A stretch of 64,000 nt of DNA from DATFNI01 sp963787205 (GTDB taxonomy: Bacteria > Bacteroidota > Rhodothermia > Balneolales > DATFMH01). Location: positions 62,001-126,000 of the forward strand of contig CAWBCD010000028.1 of the NCBI GenBank assembly GCA_963787205.1. The letters run 5' to 3'. Below are positions 45,041-52,821 of this stretch, one piece after another. A program made the translations under genes and the position numbers. How positions within the stretch are numbered: the stretch's first letter is position 1; each line of letters opens with the position of its first letter. A model generated the notes under the pieces. That model was not told the origin of the DNA, ran no database searches, and saw only the letters and a program-made list of their open reading frames with translations.

Positions 45041-45898
45041 ATGGCTTTCCAATACAACGAATACTACAACGGCACAACCGGACTCACTGTAGGAGTAAAC
45101 CGGGTTCTCTTTTCTGAAAAAAGTCCCTATCAAATGGTCGAAGTCTACGATACCGATACGTGGGGTAATCTCATGACGATCGACGGCATGGTCATGCTCT
45201 CCGAAAAAGACGAGTTCGTCTACCACGAGATGATGATCCACGTCGGCTTATTCGCTCATCCTGATCCCAAGCGTGTGCTCATCATCGGCGGAGGAGACGG
45301 CGGTTCTGCCCGCGAAGTGCTGCGTCATCCAGGCGTGAAACACGTCGATATGGTGGAGATCGATGAAGTCGTGGTGAGAGCCTCCAAACAATTTCTGCCT
45401 GATGTCGGTGATTTCGACAATCCAAAGTTGAATGTCCTGTACGAAGACGGCATCGCATTCGTCAAAAACGTAACCGAACCATATGATGTCATCGTCATCG
45501 ACGGCTCCGACCCGGTAGGACCGGCAGAGGGATTGTTCAAAAAAGATTTTTACGATGCCTGCTACAATGCACTAACTGATAATGGAATTCTCACGGCACA
45601 GACTGAAAGTCCCTGGGTGCCATCTTACCACGAAAGCATCTCCGGCCTGTTTTCCATTCTTGATGAAGTATTCGCAGTATCCAAAATGTACCTGGCGTAC
45701 ATCCCGCTCTATCCGACCGGTATGTGGTCCATGGCCTACGCCAGCAAAGGTATCGATCCGCTTTCCGAAGAAGTGCTAACCAGAGTCGAGCAAGGTCTGC
45801 CAACTCTCAACGTAAAGATGCAGTATTACAATAAAGAAGTGCATCGGGGGGCGTTTGCGATACCGAATTTTGTAAAAGAGTTGTTGCCACAGCCGTAA
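45041..45898 (+). CDS. speE: Spermidine synthase (polyamine aminopropyltransferase)
   Basis: 285 residues from the ATG at 45041. An N-terminal beta domain (FQYNEYYNGTTGLTVGVNRV, SPYQMVEVYDTDTWGNLMTI) is followed by a Rossmann domain: KRVLIIGGGDGGSAREVLRH, HVDMVEIDEVVVRASKQFLP and DVIVIDGSDPVGPAEGLFKK, with the catalytic DGSDP. The gatekeeping YHEMMIH and late YPTGMWSMAYASKG match bacterial SpeE. It transfers aminopropyl from decarboxylated SAM to putrescine, or possibly to agmatine. Confidence 0.96.
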   Translation: MAFQYNEYYNGTTGLTVGVNRVLFSEKSPYQMVEVYDTDTWGNLMTIDGMVMLSEKDEFVYHEMMIHVGLFAHPDPKRVLIIGGGDGGSAREVLRHPGVKHVDMVEIDEVVVRASKQFLPDVGDFDNPKLNVLYEDGIAFVKNVTEPYDVIVIDGSDPVGPAEGLFKKDFYDACYNALTDNGILTAQTESPWVPSYHESISGLFSILDEVFAVSKMYLAYIPLYPTGMWSMAYASKGIDPLSEEVLTRVEQGLPTLNVKMQYYNKEVHRGAFAIPNFVKELLPQP

Positions 45899-45970
45899 GT
45901 ATAAGAGGATTCAACACTCGTTTCCAGGTGCGGATGAAAGGATAAAAAGGCAAGGAAATGGGGTTTGTAC

Positions 45971-46231
45971 GTAGGGGTAATCCCCTGTGATTACCCACAC
46001 CCCCGCGATTACCCACACCCCCGCGATTACCCACACCCCCGCGATTACCCACACCCCCGTGATTACCCACACCCCCGCGATTACCCACACCCCCGCGATT
46101 ACCCACACCCCCGTGATTACCCACACCCCCGTGATTACCCACACCCCCGTGATTACCCACACCCCCGTGATTACCCACACCCCTGTGATTACCCACACCC
46201 CTGTGATTACCCACCCCCTGTGATTACCCAC
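45971..46231. repeat. 18-bp minisatellite, about 13 copies of GATTACCCACACCCCCGY
   Basis: The unit GATTACCCACACCCCCGC (variants ...GT, ...TGT) repeats in exact 18-base phase from 45989 to 46231, with A/G or C/T changes only near the unit boundary. The array begins with an imperfect hairpin, GTAGGGGTAATC (45971-45982) against GATTACCCACAC (45989-46000). Open frames through it are low-complexity and not believable proteins. The last unit runs into the IS256 fragment. Confidence 0.92.
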
Positions 46232-46760
46232 TTCCTCTCTCATCCACTCGATCATCCGCGAGATCGTCGAGGGGCTGTAGTGTCGCCCGTACAAATCATC
46301 GAAGATCCGACCGATTTGTCGCTGGGTCAGGCCTTGTCCATACAAAGCGCTAACCAACTGATCGATCTCCGCCTGTTGGCTGCGCAGCAGGGCCAGGACT
46401 TTCGGGTAAAACTCTCCGTTGCGATCCCGGGGGATACGAAGCTCGAGAATGCGTCCCTGTCCGTAGGTTTTTCCATAACGATACCCATTGGCCTTATTGC
46501 CTTCGGCCCCTTCCAGATGGGCCGTACGCTCGGATTTCATCATCGCGTTGAGCATCATTTCCATGACCTCTTGAAGACCACCTTCCCGCTCAATATGATT
46601 GCCAATCAGGGTCTTGAGTTGTACTTTGGTAAATTCCATAAGGGCTCCTTTCTTGTGTGTTTTGGTTTTGGTTTGCACCTTCAAAACTACACATGGGGCC
46701 CTTCTACACATTGGGGCCCTTCTTTGTTAGTTCACAGACACACTCTTTGGGCAACTATCC
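46226..46760 (-). mobile_element. Truncated IS256-family element embedded in the minisatellite
   Basis: Nearly identical to 12622-13139 of the complete element, including the intact terminal repeat ending AACTATCC (46760). It differs by a base at 46290 and by a 17-18 bp tandem duplication (CTACACATGGGGCCCTT, 46687-46720). About 840 bp containing the catalytic half of the transposase are missing. The truncation junction lies at ACCCAC (46226-46231), present in both the repeat unit and the IS. Confidence 0.92.
46229..46639 (-). pseudogene. N-terminal fragment of the IS256 transposase
   Basis: Encodes MEFTKVQLKTLIGN to SRMIEWMREEVG (about 137 residues), as in the complete copy, then reads into the repeat as NHRGWVITGVWVITG. 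The three catalytic acidic residues are absent, so it cannot be active; it could still be mobilised in part because one end is intact. Confidence 0.9.
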
Positions 46761-46818
46761 CCCTGTGATTACCCACACCCCCGAGATTACCCACACCCCC
46801 TGTGATTACCCATCCCCC
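46761..46818. repeat. Remaining three units of the minisatellite on the other side of the IS
   Basis: CCCTGTGATTACCCACACCC, CCGAGATTACCCACACCC and CCTGTGATTACCCATCCCC continue the 18-bp pattern directly after the IS tip. The IS therefore lies inside the array. The following ~240 bp to 47059 show no convincing gene. Confidence 0.88.
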
Positions 46819-47059
46819 AAAGCGCACATATAAATTCATATGTGAAAATCTGGCAACCCCCATTGTATGCCATCAACCCGATGAACGGGATTCAATTCAA
46901 AATTTATCATCCATCATAGCTTTAGCGAAGGTGGATATAATTCAACATTCAAAATTATTATCAGGGTGCGTATTGTCCATGATTCGGATATCTTCCATGG
47001 AATGTAATCATTAAGCGGTCTGACGATTGAGAACCGTCTGGCCGCCAGCCGATTTTAAC

Positions 47060-48829
47060 ATGCGAACACCCGTTTTACATCTTGGTTATATCATCCTGAG
47101 TCTTTTTGTGACGGCCTGCTTTTCTGTGCGTAGCTATGCACAGGAGAAGGCCGTGGATTACCGCGTGATCCTGCATTTCCATTCACAAAAGGAGAAAAAA
47201 CTGAAGGTCAGGGTGCCGGAGGGGACACCGGATGGCAGGTTACGATCCAAAACCAGGGAGCAGGTCCTGACTTATCTCTATGAGGATGGCCATTTTGATG
47301 CACGAGTCGATTCTATCATGCTGCCATCCCGAAAAAAATCACATAAGATTGTCGTATACGTCCGTCAGGGGCAGAGATACCGCTGGGGATTAGTTCAGGT
47401 ACATTTAGACAAGGAGCAACTGATTTCCGGGTATGATATGGATCAGTTGAAGAAAGAAAATCATCTCTATCAGGGTGATGCGTATGAAGCGAGTCACCTC
47501 AACGCATTCATCGAAGATGTGATTGGCGAGCTCTCCCATAAAGGATACCTGTTTGCCAAAGGAGTCGTCGATTCATTGGACCCGGATCCGAAAACCGGCA
47601 ATGTGTCGGCATATATCAGGGTATCAGCCGGGGACCAGGTCTGGGTTACCGGGGTGATTTTTACGGGGCGCCGGTATAACGACGCCTCATATCTGACCAG
47701 GATCGCAGGTATCAGAGACTCATCCATCATCACAGACAGAGAGTTGGAAACGGGCCGGGAAAATCTGCAAAATTCGGATCTGTTCACGAAAGTAGGAGAA
47801 GCCAGTATCGTAAAGAAAGGAGACAAATATTATGCGGCCTATCCGGTTGTAGAAAAGAACACCAATTCGTTTGATCTGATTGTGGGTTATGTACCCAGGG
47901 CGGGCCAAAGCAACATCATCGTTGGCACCGGTCATTTGTCCGTGAAAAATGCCATCTGGGATGGCTCTGCACTTGATCTGTCGTTCCAGCGATTGCAGCA
48001 ATATGTTACTCGTTTCCAGGGTGGGTATCACCAGGATTTTTTGTTTGGTCTGCCACTCGGAGCAGGTTTCAACTTTCGATTCTATCAGCAAGACAGCAGC
48101 TATCAGCAGCGATCTATTCATGTCTCAACCGATTACCAGTTGAATTCTACAACCCGACTTTCGTTGGGAGTGAGGCGAGAAGTAACGGCGGTAAGTGGTC
48201 AGGGATCCCTGGAATACCCGGTCGTGGATGCATCAGTGAGCCTGCTCGATTTCGGAGTGCAATACCAGAACGTCGATTATCTGGATAATCCAACGCGTGG
48301 ACTACAGGTCAGTTTTAGTGCGGAAACCGGATTCAAGTGGATCAACCAGGATACGCTTGCCGGGATATCCCGACAGCGGATTCGGTATCAGTCGCTGCAT
48401 GTGGATGCTCAGCCCTACTTCCGGGTGTTTCGAAGACAGGTCATCACACCGTCGATTCATGCCTTTGTACTTCAGGCAGGGCCTTATTTTCAGAGTGATC
48501 TGTATCGCTTCGGGGGTGCCGAATCTCTGCGTGGGTATGCCGAAGAACAGTTTTCTGCCTCCCGAATGCTCTGGGGAGACGTGGAATGGCGCTACCTGCT
48601 GGAAGCACGGGCCTATGGATTTATTTTCGGAGCAGCCGGTACCTATTATCGTCCGCCCATGCATGCGGGATTGGTGCGTACAGGAAGTATCGTTCAGCGG
48701 TTATATTCCTACGGTCTCGGATTCTCCGTCCATACGGCTCTGGGTCAGCTCCGTTTTACGTACGCCAAATCGGCAAATACCTCCATCGATAACGGGAAAG
48801 TGCATATCAGTATTAGTGGAAGGTTTTAA
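47060..48829 (+). CDS. Omp85/BamA-TamA-like outer-membrane protein with POTRA domains
   Basis: 589 residues from the ATG at 47060, which gives a signal peptide (MRTPVLHLGYIILSLFVTAC to RSYAQ). The earlier TTG at 47027 adds a non-signal extension. Residues ~25-270 hold about three POTRA units (e.g. LTYLYEDGHFDARVDSIML, VTGVIFTGRRYNDASYLTRI). The rest is a 16-stranded barrel with the Omp85 marks RFGGAESLRGYAEEQF (the L6 RGY motif) and YGLGFSVHTALGQLRFTYAK, ending in an aromatic residue (ISISGRF). It probably inserts or exports outer-membrane proteins or lipids. It is shorter than BamA (usually five POTRAs). Confidence 0.88.
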   Translation: MRTPVLHLGYIILSLFVTACFSVRSYAQEKAVDYRVILHFHSQKEKKLKVRVPEGTPDGRLRSKTREQVLTYLYEDGHFDARVDSIMLPSRKKSHKIVVYVRQGQRYRWGLVQVHLDKEQLISGYDMDQLKKENHLYQGDAYEASHLNAFIEDVIGELSHKGYLFAKGVVDSLDPDPKTGNVSAYIRVSAGDQVWVTGVIFTGRRYNDASYLTRIAGIRDSSIITDRELETGRENLQNSDLFTKVGEASIVKKGDKYYAAYPVVEKNTNSFDLIVGYVPRAGQSNIIVGTGHLSVKNAIWDGSALDLSFQRLQQYVTRFQGGYHQDFLFGLPLGAGFNFRFYQQDSSYQQRSIHVSTDYQLNSTTRLSLGVRREVTAVSGQGSLEYPVVDASVSLLDFGVQYQNVDYLDNPTRGLQVSFSAETGFKWINQDTLAGISRQRIRYQSLHVDAQPYFRVFRRQVITPSIHAFVLQAGPYFQSDLYRFGGAESLRGYAEEQFSASRMLWGDVEWRYLLEARAYGFIFGAAGTYYRPPMHAGLVRTGSIVQRLYSYGLGFSVHTALGQLRFTYAKSANTSIDNGKVHISISGRF

Positions 48830-48830
48830 T

Positions 48831-48864
48831 GTGTAGGGGCAATCCCCCGTGATTGCCCCTACAC
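48831..48864. repeat. REP-like palindrome between convergent genes
   Basis: GTGTAGGGGCAATC (48831-48844) and GATTGCCCCTACAC (48851-48864) are exact inverted 14-mers around CCCCGT; a third GATTGCCCCTACA follows. It lies just past the barrel-protein stop and could terminate either gene. It is the cleanest relative of the minisatellite head. Confidence 0.88.
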
Positions 48865-48924
48865 ATAATGATTGCCCCTACAAAAATTATTTTAAATCCG
48901 CGAAGATCCGCGGCCGATATCATG

Positions 48925-50313
48925 CTATTTTACATTGCGCCGATACGGATGGGCCTCGGTGTTGAAGATGATTTTGTTGAAATCGAGTGTTGATGGAGGG
49001 GCAAACAGCAGGTACGCGTATTTAAAGGTCTCCGCAAACAGGAAGCTCTCCATGTAATCTTCCTGTGTCTTGGTCCGCACATCCTTGAGTGCGGCAAAAC
49101 CATCATCCGTACGGCAATATTTGAGAATGCTGGCAAACATGTTCCTGCCGCGCTTCAGATAGAGGGGGTTTTTCGTGTAGTGGTAGAGATAATAGGCCGA
49201 TTCCAGATTTTCCGGGCGTAATGCATAGGATGGATTGATGATCTTCATATCCGAATAATCGAGCTGCTCGGGTTCCACACCAGCCACCATCCACATCTTG
49301 TAGCAAGACGTTTCGAGCAATTCGGCACGGTGTAGATCACCACCTAAGGCAAGAACTGCGGGGAAGTAAGCATCGAGCGCTCCAAAATGGGTTGCTGTGC
49401 GCTTACCCGTATTCATATCCACATGTCCGTACCATAAACCGGTTGATACCGAATCGGCCACGTATTTATTGACCGCATGTATGGTGTTGTCATACATGGT
49501 CTTGAATTGCTTGTCCCCGAATAACTTCCAGGCTTTGATCAGGTATTCGTAATACGAGTCGATGCCGCCGCTTACGTGGCTGTCGGTATTGACCCATTTC
49601 CCCGTCTTAACATTGATGGTGGTCCCGACCAACCCGATTGACGATCGGTGGTTATACAGAGTCACGATGGCTTTTTTTGCCTTGTTATAATACACAGGAT
49701 CATGGGTAAGCTTGCTAAGCGTGCCAAACTCGAGTATCAGTGTGCCAATCTCCGCACTGCTGTTCACATCACCTTTGGTTTGACCGGTTCTCAGGTTCAC
49801 ATATTCATAAGGCATTCCTGTCGGCGTATCAAAAGCCGGGAGCATACGATTACCGAGGTCACGTGCGAGATCAAGAAAGCGTTTGTCGTGATCCAGTTCG
49901 TATGATGACAGCAAACCGCCGAGCATGCGGATCGTAATCTCGAAGGTGGACACGTATGAATCGACATCAAAAGAGAGCTTGCTGAAGATAAGTTTTTTTG
50001 CCTCGGCCGCCTGCTTATTCAGGTGCATGAGTTTCATGGTGTCGAAAGCATCAACGGGGGTCATCAGAAGTGAACGCGAATACCAGTCGTAGTAACTGTG
50101 TGAGAGCGGTTTCAACTGATCATGTCCCCAGGCATATTTCTTATACCCGTTCCATGCGTGCAAAAAGGCCTGTTTTGCTTTATTAGCCCACAACTGGCGG
50201 TTCACAGGGGCATTATCGGCCGGTAAGGCCTGCGCATTGCAGTCGACAGAGAATCCTGCCATGATACCTGCAATGAAAACCAGAACCAAGAACCTGCTAA
50301 ATGATCTTTTCAT
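48925..50313 (-). CDS. GH47 alpha-1,2-mannosidase (class I)
   Basis: 462 residues with a signal peptide (MKRSFSRFLVLVFIAGIMAG to NAQA). The alpha/alpha barrel shows family segments: KAKQAFLHAWNGYKKYAWGH, LMTPVDAFDTMKLMHLNKQA, FEITIRMLGGLLSSYELDHD, SHVSGGIDSYYEYLIKAWKL, LRPENLESAYYLYHYTKNPL, MESFLFAETFKYAYLLF and the calcium-binding FNTEAHPY near the C terminus. GH47 is mainly eukaryotic (N-glycan trimming); bacterial members are uncommon. It hydrolyses alpha-1,2-mannose with inversion. Last gene of the mannan locus. Confidence 0.93.
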   Translation of the reverse strand: MKRSFSRFLVLVFIAGIMAGFSVDCNAQALPADNAPVNRQLWANKAKQAFLHAWNGYKKYAWGHDQLKPLSHSYYDWYSRSLLMTPVDAFDTMKLMHLNKQAAEAKKLIFSKLSFDVDSYVSTFEITIRMLGGLLSSYELDHDKRFLDLARDLGNRMLPAFDTPTGMPYEYVNLRTGQTKGDVNSSAEIGTLILEFGTLSKLTHDPVYYNKAKKAIVTLYNHRSSIGLVGTTINVKTGKWVNTDSHVSGGIDSYYEYLIKAWKLFGDKQFKTMYDNTIHAVNKYVADSVSTGLWYGHVDMNTGKRTATHFGALDAYFPAVLALGGDLHRAELLETSCYKMWMVAGVEPEQLDYSDMKIINPSYALRPENLESAYYLYHYTKNPLYLKRGRNMFASILKYCRTDDGFAALKDVRTKTQEDYMESFLFAETFKYAYLLFAPPSTLDFNKIIFNTEAHPYRRNVK

Positions 50314-50360
50314 ATGTGATTAATTGTAAATGTGCTTAATATGATTTTTCCTCTGTGACA

Positions 50361-50417
50361 TTCCGTGCCTCCACGGCAATAATATTTAAAAATGCCACGG
50401 AAGCACGGAGGGGCACG
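50361..50417. repeat. Imperfect inverted repeat of CCGTGCCTCC text
   Basis: TTCCGTGCCTCCACGGCA pairs imperfectly with TGCCACGGAAGCACGGA across an AT-rich loop. It separates the GH92 and GH47 genes. The same kind of text occurs inside the MITE-like element at 20026-20178. Confidence 0.6.
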
Positions 50418-50427
50418 GAAAAGAGTT

Positions 50428-52722
50428 CTATTTATTAAATGCTGAGAGTGGCGGGGTATCTTCAGGCGATGATCCCCATTGTTTATTGGGCTGTGGTCCC
50501 ATTTTAAAGGCCAGGGTGCCACCGTTCATGATATCATCATAGGTGATATACGGTTTGTCGTAGTTTTGTCCATTCAGGGTTGCCGACTGGATATATACAT
50601 TTTGATCCGAAACGCCGTCCGCCTCGATGGTAAAATCTTTTCCATTACCCAGATGGATGGTGGCCTTTGAAAATAACGGGCTGCCAATGGCATAAACTCC
50701 GTTTGCAGGATTCACCGGGTAGATGCCAAGTGCACTGAACACGTACCAGGCCGACATCTGGCCGCAGTCTTCATTACCGGGCAGACCATCCGGAGTATCC
50801 TTATAGAGAGAATCGACGATGGTATGGATGACAGATTGCGTTTTCCATGCATCACCTACATAATCGTACAGGTAGGGAGTCTGCTGATCCGGTTCATTGC
50901 CCTGAACATACTGGCCGATGAGTCCGCTCATGTCAGCGATACCGCCATTGTGGACATGCGGCTGCGTGGTAAACAAGGTGTCCAGGCGCGTCGAAAATTG
51001 CTTATTTCCTCCGATCAATTTTACAAGGCCCGGAATATCCTGCGGAACGAACCAAAGATATTGCCACGCGTTTGCTTCCGTATAATTTCGTTTGCTGAAA
51101 CTAGTCGGAGCAGCAAGCGGATCAAACGGTGTCTCCCATTTCCCGTTTGCAAGTTTGGGACGCATGAAACCTGTTGTTGGATCGTAAAGATTGTGGAAGT
51201 ACTGCGAGCGCTTATAGTATTCCTTGTAATCAGCTTCCTTGCCAAGCGCCTTGGCCATCTGCGCTATGCACCAGTCGTCGTAGGCATATTCAAGCGTTTT
51301 GGAAACGGACTCGGTTTCTTTATCAGAAGGAACATAACCGTATTTGTTGAAGAGTTTGACGCCTTCGTTTTCTTCATTGGCGCTCTTTTTCATGGCCTCG
51401 AATGCCTCCTCGACATTAAACTTCCGGAATCCCTTGAAATAGGCGTCGGTGATCACCGGTATGGCATGATATCCGATCATCGTATTTGTTTCATTACCGG
51501 TCAGTTCCCACACGGGCAACAAACCGTGCTGCTGGTAAAAAGCCAGCATGAAATTGATCATATCGTTTACCCGATCCGGTTCAAGGAAGGTGAGAAGCGG
51601 ATGTTCCGCGCGGAAGGTGTCCCACAGGGAGAATGTGCTGTAGTTAACGAAATCTTTTGCCGTGTGAACCTTGCCGTCAGCTCCCTGATATTGCCCGTTT
51701 ACATCCATGAACAGGGTGGGCGCCAGCATGGTGTGATAGAGCGCCGAATAGAAGGTCCGGAGATGGGATATGTTATCCGACTGAACATCGATTTTACCCA
51801 TCTGTTTTTTCCAACTGTTCCAGGCTGTTTCCCGTACCTCTTTGAAATCCCACGATGGAACTTCCTTCTCCAGGTTTTCGGTCGCATTTTCGATGCTTAC
51901 GGAGGATATCCCGACCTTTTGAAGCAGGGGGGTACCGGATTTGGAATTAAATATGAAGAAGCCGTGTGTTTTGGTTCCTTTCACTTCCGACTGCCCGGTC
52001 ACAATCTGTCCTTTATTGACGGCTACAAATTTTTTGATGGGTTGTGAGAATGCCGCGGCAAAATACACGCGTTGATCTTTCGCCCATCCGGTTGACATGC
52101 GGTATCCGGTTACAAGTGTATCGTTGACCATGTGAATGTAGGTCCCGGTCGGTTTGTCCCAATTGATGGCAAAGCCCAGATCAAGGGATACCGCCGGTTG
52201 ATCATTGTTTGGGAATTTATACTGATAGAAGGCGACACGGGGGCTGGCAGTGAGCGAGACGCTGATGCCGTTGTCCAAAGTGACTTTGTAAAAACCGGGT
52301 TCGGCCGATTCATTGGCATGTGAATAGTGGGAATAGACTGCGCCCCGGGCTGTATCGACTTTTGTTCCGTCAAATGGCATGAAGGAAAGGTCGGCCAGGT
52401 CGCCGATTCCGGTACCGCTGAGATGGGTGACGCTGAATCCCGCGATCGTGCTGTCGGGATAGTGGTATCCGGAACAGTAATCCCACCCTGACTGTCCGTT
52501 GTCAGGGCTAACCTGGACCATACCAAAAGGTACGGTTGCCCCCGGATACGTATGTCCGTGGCCACCTGTACCAACAAACGGATCGACATAGTTCACGGGT
52601 TCGGCTTCGGGTTTACCGGCGGTCTCAGAGCCTTGATTACAGGCAGATAGTGACAGACCGGCAGCGATAATCGTAGAAACATATACCGCTTTTCTGAGAA
52701 TTGGAATTAATCCTTGTTTCAT
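50428..52722 (-). CDS. GH92 alpha-mannosidase, lipoprotein
   Basis: 764 residues with a lipobox (IIAAGLSLSAC). N-terminal beta-sandwich from VNYVDPFVGTGGHGHTYPGA and TVPFGMVQVSPDNGQSGWDY. Family motifs include FSVTHLSGTGIGDLADLSFM, FYSALYHTMLAPTLFMDVNG, YSTFSLWDTFRAEHPLLTFL and GLPGNEDCGQMSAWYVFSAL, with the catalytic-site acidic residues. GH92 enzymes are calcium-dependent exo-alpha-mannosidases (alpha-1,2, -1,3 or -1,4). Probably surface or periplasm attached. Confidence 0.95.
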   Translation of the reverse strand: MKQGLIPILRKAVYVSTIIAAGLSLSACNQGSETAGKPEAEPVNYVDPFVGTGGHGHTYPGATVPFGMVQVSPDNGQSGWDYCSGYHYPDSTIAGFSVTHLSGTGIGDLADLSFMPFDGTKVDTARGAVYSHYSHANESAEPGFYKVTLDNGISVSLTASPRVAFYQYKFPNNDQPAVSLDLGFAINWDKPTGTYIHMVNDTLVTGYRMSTGWAKDQRVYFAAAFSQPIKKFVAVNKGQIVTGQSEVKGTKTHGFFIFNSKSGTPLLQKVGISSVSIENATENLEKEVPSWDFKEVRETAWNSWKKQMGKIDVQSDNISHLRTFYSALYHTMLAPTLFMDVNGQYQGADGKVHTAKDFVNYSTFSLWDTFRAEHPLLTFLEPDRVNDMINFMLAFYQQHGLLPVWELTGNETNTMIGYHAIPVITDAYFKGFRKFNVEEAFEAMKKSANEENEGVKLFNKYGYVPSDKETESVSKTLEYAYDDWCIAQMAKALGKEADYKEYYKRSQYFHNLYDPTTGFMRPKLANGKWETPFDPLAAPTSFSKRNYTEANAWQYLWFVPQDIPGLVKLIGGNKQFSTRLDTLFTTQPHVHNGGIADMSGLIGQYVQGNEPDQQTPYLYDYVGDAWKTQSVIHTIVDSLYKDTPDGLPGNEDCGQMSAWYVFSALGIYPVNPANGVYAIGSPLFSKATIHLGNGKDFTIEADGVSDQNVYIQSATLNGQNYDKPYITYDDIMNGGTLAFKMGPQPNKQWGSSPEDTPPLSAFNK

Positions 52723-52772
52723 AAACTTCGAGATAATGATTGTTAATAATCTTCACGTATCAGTATTGGGAA

Positions 52773-52806
52773 AGACCTCCAGGGTTTTTAAAAACCTTGG
52801 AGGTCT
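52773..52806. repeat. 34-bp near-perfect palindrome between GH3 and GH92 genes
   Basis: AGACCTCCAGGGTTTTT faces AAAAACCTTGGAGGTCT, 16 of 17 pairs with no loop. Read in the - direction it forms a stem that could slow or end transcription inside the locus. It resembles interspersed palindromes seen in this bacterial group. Confidence 0.88.
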
Positions 52807-52821
52807 GAGAACATTAGCAGG

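Noticed and set aside
45965..46768. Long open frames through the repeat (His/Pro/Thr or Gly/Val/Asn/Trp repeats)
   Set aside because: They are products of an 18-base period without stops and continue into antisense IS sequence; no start signal or family.
45971..46818. Possible CRISPR array in the 18-bp repeats
   Set aside because: The units are contiguous with no spacers and no cas genes nearby; it is a minisatellite.
46802..47014. 70-codon ORF between the repeat and the barrel protein
   Set aside because: It starts within the repeat unit, has no recognisable features and no ribosome-binding site.
50824..52047. 407-codon open frame antisense to the GH92 gene
   Set aside because: The GH92 protein is convincing across the whole region; the antisense frame shows no motif or start signal.
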